A DNA stretch of 64,000 bases. It comes from Massilia frigida (GTDB lineage Bacteria; Pseudomonadota; Gammaproteobacteria; Burkholderiales; Burkholderiaceae_D). The stretch lies in assembly GCF_011682175.1 (NCBI RefSeq), contig NZ_WHJG01000002.1:62001-126000 (forward strand), written 5' to 3'. Of the stretch, positions 1 through 11,943 are shown piece by piece. The stretch's first letter is position 1. Every line of letters begins with the position of its first letter. The position numbers and the translations under genes were made by a program. Below the pieces are notes generated by a model. It did not search any database and had not been told where the DNA came from. It was given only the letters and a program-made list of their open reading frames with translations.

Positions 1-548
1 TCGATGATGATGCCATCCCACGGCGCATGGCCTGCCACCGCACGGGCCAGGCGCGCCGCGATGGCGGCCGGCGCCTCGTCCACCTCGTCCGGCGCCAGAT
101 CCAGGGTCACGTATTCCATGACCCAGTAGGCCAGCGCGGCGCACGTTTCGTCCAGGTCACCGGCATCGATGGCATACGCAAGCCGGATCAGGCAATGAAA
201 CGCCGACGCCGACACGCCCGGCAACAGCCGTGGCACCCAGCCGCGCAATACGGCGTCGAGCCCGGCGCGACGCACGCTCTCCTGGAAAAAGCGCTCGAGG
301 CCGCCGGCGTTGCGTCCCTTGCCCAGCCACGCAAGCGCATCCGCCACCGCGCCGATATCGCCATCCTGCGCTTCCAGGCGGCGCGCATTGACGTCAAACG
401 CGCGTTGCATGGCGTCGGCCGGCGCGCCCATGCGGTCGAGCGCGATCAGCGTCATCGGCAAATGATTGGCGAGCCGCTCGCCATACAGCGGCCCGTAGCG
501 CCGGCTGTGCGCCAGCAAGTTGCGGCAAGTATCCGACAATGTCGCCAT
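1..548 (-). CDS. Questin oxidase-like (DUF4243) family protein, C-terminus outside window
   Basis: An open frame runs from an ATG at 546-548 off the left edge of the window, giving about 182 residues with no stop. A ribosome site (GGAGAA) lies seven bases upstream on the minus strand. The N-terminal part contains RRYGPLYGERLANHLPM followed by TLIALDRMGA, which I recognise as the start of the DUF4243/questin oxidase-like family. In fungi a relative (questin oxidase) performs a Baeyer-Villiger-type ring cleavage; the bacterial members have no assigned substrate, so function here is only a family guess. It is transcribed away from the catalase gene, separated by about 180 bp. The family call rests on recalled motif resemblance. 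Confidence 0.75.
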   Translation of the reverse strand, partial: MATLSDTCRNLLAHSRRYGPLYGERLANHLPMTLIALDRMGAPADAMQRAFDVNARRLEAQDGDIGAVADALAWLGKGRNAGGLERFFQESVRRAGLDAVLRGWVPRLLPGVSASAFHCLIRLAYAIDAGDLDETCAALAYWVMEYVTLDLAPDEVDEAPAAIAARLARAVAGHAPWDGIII

Positions 549-730
549 GCAGGTTCTCCACGTGATCCACCAGCCCGACAGACTACCACCGGCCGCGATC
601 GCGCGCACGCCATGAAAGCGCCCTGATCTCCCGCGCCGCATCGCCTGCTGGCGATCAATCCCGCGCAGCGGCAGCGATGCAAACTCGACAGGCCAGGGGC
701 GCCGGCCCCACTCTTTCAAAGAGGAAATCC

Positions 731-3145
731 ATGGTCACACGTAAAAAAAGCGGACCGTCCACCGACGGCGCAGGCTCCATCTTCAGCACCGTCGCGGGTC
801 CCTCGGACCCGACCCTGCCCGGCAGCCTGGGCAGCACCAATCCCACTGCGGAGCGCTTGCTCGACAAAGCCGGCGGCGACGCGGACCTGGCCGACGAGCA
901 GCCCTTCAACGCCACCAAACCGCTCGAACACGGCGCTGCGGCGCGCACGCCCCACACCGGCGAAGCGTATGCGGCGTCGACCCCGCTGGCCACGGCCAGC
1001 ACCAGCACCGACAACGTCGCCTCGCCCAAGGTCGGCGCCGGCACCCCGCATCTGGGCGACAACGCCCTGAACAGTTCGCTAGACCGGGTGCGCGCCGACG
1101 ATACCGAACAGCGCCTGACCACCAACCAGGCCGTTCCGGTGTCGAGCAACCAGGACGCGCTCAAGATCGGCCTGCGCGGCCCGATCGCGCTGGAAGACTT
1201 CGTCATGCGCGAAAAAATCACCCACTTCGACCACGAGCGCATCCCGGAACGGGTGGTGCACGCGCGCGGTTCTGCCGCGCACGGCTACTTCGAATCCTAC
1301 CAGGACCTGTGCCAGCTCTCGCGCGCCGCCCCCTTCGCCCATGCGGGCAAGCGTACCCCGGTGTTCGTGCGTTTCTCCACCGCCACCGGCGAGCGCGGCT
1401 CGCCCGACACGGCACGCGACGTGCGCGGCTTTGCCGTCAAGTTCTACACCGACGAAGGCAACTGGGACCTGGTGGCCAACAACATCCCCGTGTTCTTCAT
1501 CCAGGACCCGATGAAGTTCCCCGACGTGGCCCACGCCATCAAGCCCGAACCGCACCACGGCATGCCGCAAGCGTCCAGCGCGCACGACACCTTCTGGGAT
1601 TTCGCCTCGCTCAGCCCCGAAATCACCCACATGCTCATGTGGATCATGTCCGACCGCGCCATCCCGCGCAGCTACCGCATGATGCAAGGCTTCGGCGTGC
1701 ACACCTTCAAGCTCATCAACGCCAAGGGCGACGTACGCCTGTGCAAATTCCACTGGACCCCGCTGCAGGGCACCCACTCACTGGTGTGGGACGAGGCGTT
1801 CAAGCTGCGCGGCGTCGATGCCGACTACCACCGGCGCGACCTGTGGCAAGCCATCGAGGCCGGCAACTTTCCCGAGTACGAACTGGGCCTGCAAGTGTTC
1901 ACCGAAGAGGAAGCCGCCACCTTCCCCTTCGACATCCTCGACCCGACCAAGCTGATCCCCGAGGAATTGATCCCGCTGTTCCCGGTTGGCAAACTGGTCC
2001 TGAACCGCAACCCGGACAATTTCTTTGCCGAGACCGAACAAGTGGCATTTTGCACGCAGCACATTATTCCCGGCATCGACTTCAGCAACGACCCGATCCT
2101 GCAGGGCCGCAACCATTCCTACCCGGATACCCAGATCACCCGCCTGGGCGGCCCCAACTTCCACGAAATCCCCATCAACGCGCCGCTGGCCGAGGTGCAC
2201 AACAACCAGCGCGAAGGCTTTCACCGGCAAACGATCAACCGCGGCCGGGTCAATTACGAGCCCAACTCGCTGGCGGGCGGCTGCCCGTTCCAGGCTGGCC
2301 GCGCCGGTTTTGTGAGCGTGCCCGACGCGGTGATCGGCAACAAGCTGCGCGGCAAGCCCGAACTGTTCGCCGACCACTATTCGCAAGCACGCCTGTTCTG
2401 GATCAGCCAGAGCGGGCCCGAACAAGCCCATATCATCGACGCTTTCCGCTTCGAGTTGACGCGCGTGGAAACGCTGGCGATCCGGGTACGCATGGTGGCC
2501 GGCCTGGTCAATGTCGATGCGACCCTGGCGCGCGCCGTGGCGGCGGGCCTGGGCATCGCCGTGCCGCCGCCGCTGCCGCTGGCCACCACCCTGCCGCTGC
2601 CGGTGTATGCGCCCTCGCCGGCGCTCTCCCTGCTCTACCGTCCGGGCGTGGCCGGCATCCGCACGCGCCAGGTGGCCATCCTGGTCGCCTCCGGCACGGA
2701 CGGCGCATTGGCGCGCGCCATCTATACCGCCTTGCTGGAAGGTGGCGCCGTGCCGCGCCTGGTAGGCCAGCGGCTCGGCCAGGTCAGTTCGCTCGACGGC
2801 CAGCCCCTGCATGTGGAAATCACCGTCGAAGCCAGTCCCTCGGTGGTGTACGACGCGATGGTGCTGCCCGGAGGGGACGATGGCCCCATCGCGCTCGGCC
2901 GCGACCCGCGCGTGATCGACTTCGTGCGCGAGCAGTACCGCCACGGCAAGCCGATCCTTGCCATCGGCACGGGCGCCGCCGTGCTGGCCCAGGCCGCGAT
3001 CCCGCAAACCTTGCCGGACGGCTGCGACGATCCCGGCATTGTCCACGCCAGCGCCAGCCTGGCGGCGCAAGCGCTCCAGCGCTTCAAGACAGCCCTCGCG
3101 CGGCACCGTACTTTTGCGCGCGAAACCGATCCGCCGACCGTGTAA
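731..3145 (+). CDS. katE: Large-subunit monofunctional catalase HPII
   Basis: This heme catalase of 804 residues disproportionates hydrogen peroxide in the cytoplasm. The length fits the large-subunit clade (HPII type), which carries an extra C-terminal flavodoxin/DJ-1-like domain; residues from about 660 on (ILVASGTDG, then VLPGGDDG) match that domain. The catalytic-site segment [20 protein letters not shown] with the distal His is intact, as is the heme-side segment NHSYPDTQ with its proximal Tyr. The frame is open 18 codons further upstream, but the ATG at 731 follows an AAAGAGG ribosome site and is preferred. The first 120 residues are low-complexity, as in other HPII enzymes. The gene is monocistronic and followed by a clear terminator. 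Confidence 0.95.
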   Translation: MVTRKKSGPSTDGAGSIFSTVAGPSDPTLPGSLGSTNPTAERLLDKAGGDADLADEQPFNATKPLEHGAAARTPHTGEAYAASTPLATASTSTDNVASPKVGAGTPHLGDNALNSSLDRVRADDTEQRLTTNQAVPVSSNQDALKIGLRGPIALEDFVMREKITHFDHERIPERVVHARGSAAHGYFESYQDLCQLSRAAPFAHAGKRTPVFVRFSTATGERGSPDTARDVRGFAVKFYTDEGNWDLVANNIPVFFIQDPMKFPDVAHAIKPEPHHGMPQASSAHDTFWDFASLSPEITHMLMWIMSDRAIPRSYRMMQGFGVHTFKLINAKGDVRLCKFHWTPLQGTHSLVWDEAFKLRGVDADYHRRDLWQAIEAGNFPEYELGLQVFTEEEAATFPFDILDPTKLIPEELIPLFPVGKLVLNRNPDNFFAETEQVAFCTQHIIPGIDFSNDPILQGRNHSYPDTQITRLGGPNFHEIPINAPLAEVHNNQREGFHRQTINRGRVNYEPNSLAGGCPFQAGRAGFVSVPDAVIGNKLRGKPELFADHYSQARLFWISQSGPEQAHIIDAFRFELTRVETLAIRVRMVAGLVNVDATLARAVAAGLGIAVPPPLPLATTLPLPVYAPSPALSLLYRPGVAGIRTRQVAILVASGTDGALARAIYTALLEGGAVPRLVGQRLGQVSSLDGQPLHVEITVEASPSVVYDAMVLPGGDDGPIALGRDPRVIDFVREQYRHGKPILAIGTGAAVLAQAAIPQTLPDGCDDPGIVHASASLAAQALQRFKTALARHRTFARETDPPTV

Positions 3146-3162
3146 GCGACAGCGTGTGTGGT

Positions 3163-3188
3163 AAAGCCGGCTACGCGCCGGCTTTTTT
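3163..3188 (+). terminator. Rho-independent terminator of katE
   Basis: A 9-bp stem AAAGCCGGC / GCCGGCTTT with loop TACGC is followed by three further T residues, starting 18 bases after the katE stop codon. Confidence 0.9.
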
Positions 3189-3444
3189 GTACGGCGCAAA
3201 ATGGTGGCGTGATATGCGCTTTGTGCATACACTATGTAAAAAACACTGGAGAAGTAGCAAAAACCAATACCAAATCAGGGTTTACTACGCTCCCTGCCGG
3301 CCTGTGGCAGAACAAGAACACACGAATGCTTACAACCATCCTTCGTGTTCTGCCGCGCGCCGGTGTATCATTGTTGCCTACAACCAAGATCGCCTTTTAT
3401 TAACCAATTGCCTTGAAAAAAGGTAACGACGGAGAGCTGTTCGC

Positions 3445-5286
3445 GTGTTTACTTCAAGTTACGAAACAAATGTCGGCATTGGCGTTTTGATCTTAGTGCT
3501 CCTCTACGTGGCCTACCGTGTCGTCGTCCACATGTTGCGCGAACGCGAAATCAAAGCGCTGCAACAGCGTGATGAACCGACCATGCTCGAGGATACCGGC
3601 CAGGCCAAGGAATTCGCCCGCCTCCAGGCTGAGAAGGAAGCCGCCGAGGAAGCGCAACGGTTGGAAGCGGAACGCCTCGCTGCCGTCGCCGCGCGCGCCG
3701 CGGAGGAGCAGGCAAAACTGGACCGCCTGGCCGCGCTGGAAGAAGAACGCCTGGCAGGCGAAGCGGAGCAGCGTGCCGCCGAAGCCGAAGCGCAACGCCT
3801 CGAAGCGGTGATCGAGGCCGCCCGTCTCGACCTGGAGCGTCTTGCCATTGCCGAGGAAAATGCGCGCCGTGAGGCCGAGCGCCTTGCGGTGATCGAAGCC
3901 GAACGCATCGAAGGCGAACGCATCGCTGCAGCCGAGGCGGCCCGTGTCGAGGCCGAGCGCATCGCCGCAGCGGAAGCGGCGCGCCTGGAAGCCGAGCGCG
4001 TTGCCGCTGCCGAAGCGGCCCGTCTGGAAGCCGAACGTATCGCCGCCGCCGAAGCCGCGCGTCTGGAAGCCGAGCGCATTGCCGCCGCCGAAGCGGCCCG
4101 CCTGGAAGCCGAACGCATTGCCGCTGCCGACGCTGCGCGCCTGGAATCGGAACGTCAGGCCGCCGAGGAAGCGGCGCGCCAGGAAGCGCAACGCCTTGCC
4201 GATGAACAGGCAACGCAGCTGGAAGCAAAACGCATCGCCGACGAGCACGCCGCCCAACTGGAAGCGCAGCGCATCGCCGACGAGCACGCCGCGCAGCTGG
4301 AAGCGAAGCGCCTGGCCGATGCACATGCCGCCCAGCTGGAAGCCGAACGCATCGCCGCGATTGAAGCGGCCCAGCGCGAAGCTGACCGCATTGCCGCCGA
4401 CGATGCGGCGCGCCGCGAAGCCGAGCGTCTTGCCGCCGAAGAAGCCGAACGCATCGAAGCCGACCGTCTTGCCGCTGAAGAAGCCAAACGCATCGAAGCC
4501 GACCGTCTTGCCGCCGAAGAGGCCGCGCGCATCGAAGCCCAGCGCCGCGCCGAGGCCGAGGCGGCACGCCTGCAAGCAGAACAGGCCGCCAAGGCGGAAG
4601 CGGAACGCATTGCCGCCGAACAAGCCGCCCGCCTTGAAGCGGAACGTGTCGCCGCCGAACAAGCCGCGCGCATCGCGGCCGAACGCATCGAGGCGCAACG
4701 TATTGCAGCCGCGCAGGCGGCACAAGCGGAAGCCGAACAGGCTGCCCGTGGGGAACCAGTACGGCTCGCTGCCGAACAGGCAGCGCAGGCGGAAGCGCAG
4801 CGCATCGCCGCAGCACGCCTGGCCGAGGAAGAAGCGGCCCGGCAGCGAGCTGCCGCTCCGGTCGCTCCAGCCGCCCCGGCCGCCCCGGCACGCGTGATCG
4901 TGCCGAAATCCGCTGCCGACACGGTGGTCATGATCGCGGACGACTCCAAGGTCGTGCGCGTGAAAACCAACCGCTTGCTGGTCAACAATCAGTTTCAGGT
5001 GGCGATGGCCGAAGATGGCCTCGATGCGATGAAACAGATCGCCGAGCGCATGCCCGACGTGCTGATCACCGACGTCGAAATGCCCGGCATGAACGGCTTT
5101 GAGCTGACCCGCCACGTGCGCGAGAACCCGCTGACGGCGCACATCCCCGTGATCATGATCAGTGCCGAAGAAAGCTACCAGACCAAGGCCGCCGACGCCG
5201 GCGTCGATGTGTTGCTTGGCAAGCCGTATTCGGATACCGTCATGCTCGACCACATCCAGCGCTTCATGCGCCAGGGCCGCGGCTGA
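3445..5286 (+). CDS. Membrane-anchored receiver-domain protein with long Ala/Glu/Arg repeat helix
   Basis: A 613-residue protein. It begins at a GTG with a GGAGAG ribosome site eight bases upstream. One membrane segment lies at about residues 11-31. Residues about 45-465 are an almost pure Ala/Glu/Arg tract built from 13-residue units of the type [14 protein letters not shown] short Ala/Pro linker leads to a complete response-regulator receiver domain (about 490-610) with acidic pocket Asp499/Asp500, phospho-acceptor Asp543, Ser573 and Lys593. I infer that phosphorylation by a histidine kinase is sensed by a receiver held away from the membrane by a long charged helix, reminiscent of TolA domain II in composition. 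There is no output domain and no kinase next to it. The partner is unknown. Confidence 0.85.
   Translation: MFTSSYETNVGIGVLILVLLYVAYRVVVHMLREREIKALQQRDEPTMLEDTGQAKEFARLQAEKEAAEEAQRLEAERLAAVAARAAEEQAKLDRLAALEEERLAGEAEQRAAEAEAQRLEAVIEAARLDLERLAIAEENARREAERLAVIEAERIEGERIAAAEAARVEAERIAAAEAARLEAERVAAAEAARLEAERIAAAEAARLEAERIAAAEAARLEAERIAAADAARLESERQAAEEAARQEAQRLADEQATQLEAKRIADEHAAQLEAQRIADEHAAQLEAKRLADAHAAQLEAERIAAIEAAQREADRIAADDAARREAERLAAEEAERIEADRLAAEEAKRIEADRLAAEEAARIEAQRRAEAEAARLQAEQAAKAEAERIAAEQAARLEAERVAAEQAARIAAERIEAQRIAAAQAAQAEAEQAARGEPVRLAAEQAAQAEAQRIAAARLAEEEAARQRAAAPVAPAAPAAPARVIVPKSAADTVVMIADDSKVVRVKTNRLLVNNQFQVAMAEDGLDAMKQIAERMPDVLITDVEMPGMNGFELTRHVRENPLTAHIPVIMISAEESYQTKAADAGVDVLLGKPYSDTVMLDHIQRFMRQGRG
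3640..4850 (+). repeat. Degenerate 39-bp (13-residue) coding repeats
   Basis: Within the receiver-protein gene the sequence iterates a 39-bp unit encoding variations of [13 protein letters not shown]. The middle copies (about 3900-4150) are nearly identical, and outer copies drift to [22 protein letters not shown] and [10 protein letters not shown]. Boundaries are approximate. A 13-residue period is not a heptad, so an extended charged helix is more likely than a classic coiled coil. Confidence 0.75.
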
Positions 5287-5322
5287 TTCCCCAGCGCTAG
5301 ACCGGGGGCCTTGCCCCGACCG

Positions 5323-5362
5323 AAAACCGCCCTTCCTGCTTCTGCGGGAAGGGCGGTTTTTT
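5323..5362 (+). terminator. Rho-independent terminator of the receiver-protein gene
   Basis: A 14-bp perfect stem (AAAACCGCCCTTCC with its complement GGAAGGGCGGTTTT) closes a short loop and ends in a T run, about 36 bases past the stop codon. Confidence 0.9.
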
Positions 5363-5417
5363 GCTTTCCGGGCCAGCCGTCCTGTCCGGCTCACCCACCC
5401 TCCTTCTACCCTCCTTG

Positions 5418-5446
5418 ACTGTCGGAAATCCTTACAGTCGAACTGT
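5418..5446 (+). promoter_or_regulatory. Candidate activator site (ACTGT/ACAGT inverted repeats) upstream of sigma-54 promoter
   Basis: Three alternating half-sites ACTGT (5418-5422), ACAGT (5434-5438) and ACTGT (5442-5446) form overlapping inverted repeats about 50-80 bp upstream of the -24 element. Sigma-54 promoters need an enhancer-binding protein bound upstream, and this position fits. The identity of the activator (a PrsR-type regulator is expected for PEP-CTERM genes) is inference. Confidence 0.45.
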
Positions 5447-5498
5447 CAAATCCCGCCTCGGGAAAAATTTAATCTTTAGTAACAAGGGCTTAACATTC

Positions 5499-5514
5499 TG
5501 GCGCGAAACTTGCT
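5499..5514 (+). promoter_or_regulatory. Sigma-54 (RpoN) promoter
   Basis: TGGCGCG-AAAC-TTGCT matches the -24/-12 consensus (TGGCACG-N4-TTGCW) with correct spacing and one transition. It lies about 115 bp upstream of the PEP-CTERM metalloprotease start, in the same orientation, with no gene between. Confidence 0.8.
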
Positions 5515-5627
5515 CTCTAGCATACGTTTTTGAGAGTAACTCATCCATGCAATGCTGCTCAGCATGAAGCGTGATGAAAAATATATTAATAGTCTGATTC
5601 CAATCAGCGACACCTTGAAAAGCGGAA

Positions 5628-6674
5628 ATGAAAACTTTAAAACGTCTACTGAAGATCGCGCCGGTCCTCCTGTGCGCATACGCGGGCTCGGCCCAGGCAC
5701 TCGTCATCAACTTCACGCCGGCGCCCGGCATGGATCCGCTGGCGCTGGCCGGCTTCCAGGCCGCTGCCGCGCGCTGGACCAATGTGTTGCATGACAACGT
5801 ACAGGTCAACCTGAACATCGGCTTCATGGCACTCGATCCGGGCGTGCTCGGTTCGACCGGCTCGACCCAGGAACTGTTCAGCTACGACGGCTACCGCAAG
5901 GCACTCGCCAAGGACGCCTGGAGCATCAGCGACAAGACCGCCGTGGCCAACCTGTCGAAGAGCAGCTGCCTGAACGTGATCATGAACGGCACCGGCACCA
6001 ACCCGTCGGGCATCGGCAGCGCCACGCCCTTCCTGGACGATAACTGCGATGACAACAACAGCAACATCCGCATGACCCGCGCCAATGCGCGCGCGCTCGG
6101 CCTGGCCGACGCCAAGGATGACATCTCCGACGGCGAAATCAATTTCAGCAGCCTGTTCAGCTGGGACTTCGATCCGAGCAATGGCGTCGACGGCAAGGCC
6201 TTCGACTTCATCGGCGTGGCCGCGCACGAAATCGGCCACGCGCTCGGCTTCATCAGCGGCGTCGACGTGCTCGACTACAACCGCGATGGCGACTATGCCG
6301 ACGCCGAGTTCACCTACATTTCCCCAGGCGACCTGTATCGCTGCTCGGACCACAGCAAGAAAAAAGCGGCGGACCTGGACTGGTCGGCCGACACGCGCAC
6401 CAAGTACTTCTCGCTCGATAAGTGCCAGACCACCCTGGCGACCTTCTCCACCGGCTCGACCTACGGCGATGGCCAGCAAGCCAGCCACTGGCAGGACGAC
6501 ATGCATCTGGGCCTGCTCGACCCGACCGCCGGCCGTGGCGAAAAGCTCGGCCTGTCGCCGCTGGACGTGCAGTATTTTGACGTGATCGGCTGGAACGTGG
6601 TTCCCGAGCCGGGCGCGATTGCGCTCTTCATGCTTGGCCTGGCAGGCCTGGTCGGCGTGCGCCGCAAGCGTTGA
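5628..6674 (+). CDS. PEP-CTERM-sorted zinc metalloprotease (NF038122-type)
   Basis: A 348-residue secreted protein. A signal peptide covers about residues 1-24 (ending AGSAQA). The zinc-binding motif HEIGHALGF is at residues 200-208, and the C-terminal sorting tag begins VPEPGAIAL, followed by a hydrophobic helix and an RRKR end, the standard PEP-CTERM layout. In this system an exosortase in the inner membrane recognises the tag; none is encoded in the window. The protein probably hydrolyses peptide bonds at the cell surface or in the exopolysaccharide matrix; the substrate is unknown. Expression is likely RpoN-dependent from the promoter at 5499-5514. The ribosome site is weak. Confidence 0.88.
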   Translation: MKTLKRLLKIAPVLLCAYAGSAQALVINFTPAPGMDPLALAGFQAAAARWTNVLHDNVQVNLNIGFMALDPGVLGSTGSTQELFSYDGYRKALAKDAWSISDKTAVANLSKSSCLNVIMNGTGTNPSGIGSATPFLDDNCDDNNSNIRMTRANARALGLADAKDDISDGEINFSSLFSWDFDPSNGVDGKAFDFIGVAAHEIGHALGFISGVDVLDYNRDGDYADAEFTYISPGDLYRCSDHSKKKAADLDWSADTRTKYFSLDKCQTTLATFSTGSTYGDGQQASHWQDDMHLGLLDPTAGRGEKLGLSPLDVQYFDVIGWNVVPEPGAIALFMLGLAGLVGVRRKR

Positions 6675-6683
6675 TCCAACGCT

Positions 6684-6714
6684 GGCGCGGACGGGCTGCC
6701 TGCCTGCCCGCGCC
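6684..6714. terminator. GC-rich inverted repeat between convergent genes
   Basis: GGCGCGG (6684-6690) pairs with CCGCGCC (6708-6714) between the converging PEP-CTERM and clpB genes. The following T run is short, so it is at best a weak terminator. Confidence 0.35.
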
Positions 6715-6736
6715 GGTTTGACTACCCGCAGCCTGC

Positions 6737-9319
<2,583 letters not shown>

Positions 9320-9358
9320 GGTCGAGCTCCACAAAAAAGTGCGATTAACTTGATTGAA

Positions 9359-9386
9359 AGATTGGGCCGCGCGTGACTTTTTCAAG
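9359..9386 (-). promoter_or_regulatory. Sigma-32 heat-shock promoter of clpB
   Basis: On the minus strand CTTGAAA (9386-9380), 13 bases, then CCCAATCT (9366-9359) match the sigma-32 consensus CTTGAAA-N13-17-CCCCATNT. It sits about 40 bases upstream of the clpB start codon. Confidence 0.85.
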
Positions 9387-9456
9387 GCACGCAAGCCGAT
9401 CGAGGCCATTCCCCGGAATATTCTTGCGATCTTGAAACTTATATTGGGGTGCCGCC

Positions 9457-9715
9457 TTGCCAATCCCTCGCCTGCGCGCCCTCGGCGCCCTCCTCCTGGC
9501 CAGCGCGGCCTGTGGAGCCGCCCCGGCGCCGGCGCCCGTGCCTGCCGACGCCCCTACCCGGGCGACTGCGGCGGCGCGCTCGAAGCGCATCGCCAATGTC
9601 GCGTATGTGCTCGACTTTACGCTGAGCGGCCAGGACACCTTCGGCGGCACCAGTACCCTGCAGTTCGACCTGGCCGATGCGCGCGCCATTACCGTCAACC
9701 TGGACCAGGCCAGCT
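9457..9715 (+). pseudogene. 5' remnant of an M1-family aminopeptidase-like gene
   Basis: A frame beginning with TTG encodes a signal peptide ([12 protein letters not shown]), then KRIANVAYVLDFTLSGQDTF and FDLADARAITVNLD. I recognise this as the first beta-strands of an M1-type metallopeptidase N-terminal domain as found in this family of bacteria. Homology appears to stop at about 9710, where the sequence becomes the 3' end of the minus-strand LysR gene, and the frame closes at 9741. Full-length members exceed 600 residues, so this is a broken gene truncated by the incoming islet. The family assignment is from recalled strand pattern and is not certain. Confidence 0.6.
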
Positions 9716-10636
9716 ATTGCGCTTTAGCGCAGATTCGATGATGTCGTCCCAGTAGGGACGGGTCCCGAACTCACCGACGCAAAAATCGATAAAGCGGCGC
9801 ACTTTGGCCCCGACATTGCGGCTCGATGGGTACAGGATGCTCAGTGACAGCAGTTCGCGGATCGATTCCGGCAGCAGCAGCACCAGGTCGCCGCGCTGCA
9901 CCGCCTGGTAGATGATGAAAGTGGGGAGGTAGCCGATGCCGCAGCCGGCCATCACGGCTTCGCGGATTGCGTCGCCGTTCGACATCGTGATGACAGGATG
10001 CACGGTCACCTGTTCGCCGCCGGAAAACACCCAGCAATCACGCGGCTCGGCGTAGGAGTAAGAGACAGTCTGATGCCTGGCCAGTGCCTGCACGGTCTGC
10101 GGCGCGCCATGCTGCCGCAGGTAGGCCGGACTGGCGCACAGCGCATGCCGGATTGTCGAAATCCCGCGCGCGATCAGGGATGAATCTTTCAACCGGGTAA
10201 TCCGCAGCGCCAGGTCAAACCCTTCACGAACGAGGTCAACATGGCGATCGCTGGTCTCGACGTCGAGTGCCAGCCTTGGATTGGCGAGCAGGAAGCGGCC
10301 CAGCGCCGGCGCAAGGCAGTGTGAGGTGAACGATACCGGCGTCGCAATGCGCAGCGTTCCGACTACTTCTGCCGACCCTGCCGAAGCCGCTTCTTCCGCT
10401 TCGCGCAAATCGGATATCAACCTGAGCGCTTTTTCGTAAAATTCAGCGCCGCCTTCGGTCAGCGTCAGCGTCCTCGTGCTGCGGTTGATGAGGCGCGCGC
10501 CTAGCCTGTCCTCCAGTTCGCCCAGCCGCCGGCTCACGGCGGACTTGACCAGCCCCAATTCTCGGGCAGCTGCGCTGATTCCTTTACCCTGAACGATCGC
10601 AACGAACGTTCTCAAATCGTCGAATTGGTTGCTCAT
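9695..10636 (-). CDS. LysR-family transcriptional regulator
   Basis: A 313-residue protein with the N-terminal winged helix-turn-helix (FVAIVQGKGISAAARELGL, then KSAVSRRLGELEDRLG) and a C-terminal substrate-binding domain of usual LysR length. The AARELGLVKSAVSRRL layout resembles the CrgA/DsdC-like clade. It is transcribed divergently from the secreted-protein gene at 10729 with a 92-bp shared control region, the typical arrangement in which the regulator controls the divergent gene. Its last few codons and stop overlap the aminopeptidase remnant, so the original C-terminus may have been replaced at the junction. The ligand is unknown. Confidence 0.9.
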   Translation of the reverse strand: MSNQFDDLRTFVAIVQGKGISAAARELGLVKSAVSRRLGELEDRLGARLINRSTRTLTLTEGGAEFYEKALRLISDLREAEEAASAGSAEVVGTLRIATPVSFTSHCLAPALGRFLLANPRLALDVETSDRHVDLVREGFDLALRITRLKDSSLIARGISTIRHALCASPAYLRQHGAPQTVQALARHQTVSYSYAEPRDCWVFSGGEQVTVHPVITMSNGDAIREAVMAGCGIGYLPTFIIYQAVQRGDLVLLLPESIRELLSLSILYPSSRNVGAKVRRFIDFCVGEFGTRPYWDDIIESALKRNSWPGPG

Positions 10637-10728
10637 CGTACTCTCATGGAGAACAGTCTGTACTTGCTAGCGTGAATTTATTCTTATTGCCCATGCTAGC
10701 ATTTTTAAAACTTCACAAGGAGCAAAAA

Positions 10729-11943
10729 ATGGCCCGCAAACCCCTTCTCTCGATGCTCATCGCAAGCGCGTTCGCCTCCGCGCAGGCCGCCGACATCAAG
10801 TCGATTTCACGTATCGAATTCGGTCCGGCCGATACGATCTTCCTGGCCGACTGGAAGGGCGCACGCCTGCATGCAGTGACGCTGCCTGCCACCGCGGCAG
10901 TGCCGGCGGGCCAGACTTTCAATGTGTTGGACCTGGAAGCTGCGCTTGGAAAGGCGCTTGGCGTGGCAAGGGTCAGCGTCGAAGACATGGTGGTTCGCCC
11001 GGGTACTGGCGAGGTTTATCTCGCAGTGAGCACCGGGGCCGAAAAGAAGCCGTTCCTTTTGGTCATCTCAAGCGACCGCAAGGTGCGTCGAATCGACTTG
11101 GCAAAAGCCAAGTCGACTACGATTGCGCTGAAGAACGCCACAACGTCGAACTTCGCGTTCTGGAACGCTATCCCCGAGCGCAGCTTCACCGTCACTGACA
11201 TGAAGTGGCGTCATGGCGAGTTGTTTGTCGCAGGACTGTCGAACCAGGATTTCCAGTCCACGTTGCGCCGTATCAGCTATCCGTTCTCGGACCAACAGCC
11301 GATGGCATCGGTCGAGATCTATCACACGACGCACAACCAGATCGAAACCCGGGCGCCGATCCGAGCCATGGCGTTCGCTGACATTGGGGGCAAGAGCTAC
11401 CTGATCGCCGCCTACACCTGCACGCCCCTGGTGACCATTCCCCTCGACGTCATCAAGGACGGCGCCCACATCCGGGGCAAGGCAATCGCCGAGCTCGGAT
11501 ACGGCAATACCCCCGCCGACATGCTCACCTTTCGCAAGGACGGCGAAGAAACGGTCATGCTGCTCAACTACGAGCGTGTAGCGGCCATGATCCCCGTCAC
11601 CCAGATCGCTGCGGCGAACGCCAAGCCTGAAATCGACAAGCCGGTGCCGTTCGGCGCGATGAGTGGGCTAGATCCGTTTCAGGCACCGCTGGCGGGCGCA
11701 GTCCGCATCGACAATCTGGACGAGAAATCATTCATCATCGTGCGCCGCCAGCTGGAAAAAGGCACGCTGGAACTGGTCACGGTCGACAAGAGCATGGGCT
11801 TTCGTCTGAGCGACTTCATCTCGGAGTACAACTTTCCGCAGTATACGTATGCCGGCAAGGAATTCCAGCTTAAGTATCTTAAGCCGGTGCAGGACATGCT
11901 GATGAAGCAGGAAGGCTATCCCGAGCTGATCAAGGCCCCCTGA
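10729..11943 (+). CDS. Secreted protein of unknown function, possibly beta-propeller
   Basis: A 404-residue protein with a signal peptide (residues 1-20, MARKPLLSMLIASAFASAQA). The start is set by the AAGGAG ribosome site nine bases upstream; the frame is open further upstream but without a ribosome site. The mature part contains recurring short beta-type segments (for example FGPADTIFLADWKGARLHAV near the N-terminus and VEDMVVRPGTGEVYLAVS), which suggests a propeller-like fold, but I do not recognise a family. Its stop codon overlaps the next start by one base, so the two are translationally coupled. Both are probably periplasmic and controlled by the divergent LysR. Confidence 0.8.
   Translation: MARKPLLSMLIASAFASAQAADIKSISRIEFGPADTIFLADWKGARLHAVTLPATAAVPAGQTFNVLDLEAALGKALGVARVSVEDMVVRPGTGEVYLAVSTGAEKKPFLLVISSDRKVRRIDLAKAKSTTIALKNATTSNFAFWNAIPERSFTVTDMKWRHGELFVAGLSNQDFQSTLRRISYPFSDQQPMASVEIYHTTHNQIETRAPIRAMAFADIGGKSYLIAAYTCTPLVTIPLDVIKDGAHIRGKAIAELGYGNTPADMLTFRKDGEETVMLLNYERVAAMIPVTQIAAANAKPEIDKPVPFGAMSGLDPFQAPLAGAVRIDNLDEKSFIIVRRQLEKGTLELVTVDKSMGFRLSDFISEYNFPQYTYAGKEFQLKYLKPVQDMLMKQEGYPELIKAP

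Noticed and set aside
1309-3426. A 705-codon frame overlapping katE in another frame
   Set aside because: It is a shifted reading of katE, rich in Arg/Pro/His, with no family features.
9421-9456. CTTGAAAC on the plus strand upstream of the aminopeptidase remnant as a second heat-shock promoter
   Set aside because: No matching -10 element at the right distance on that strand.
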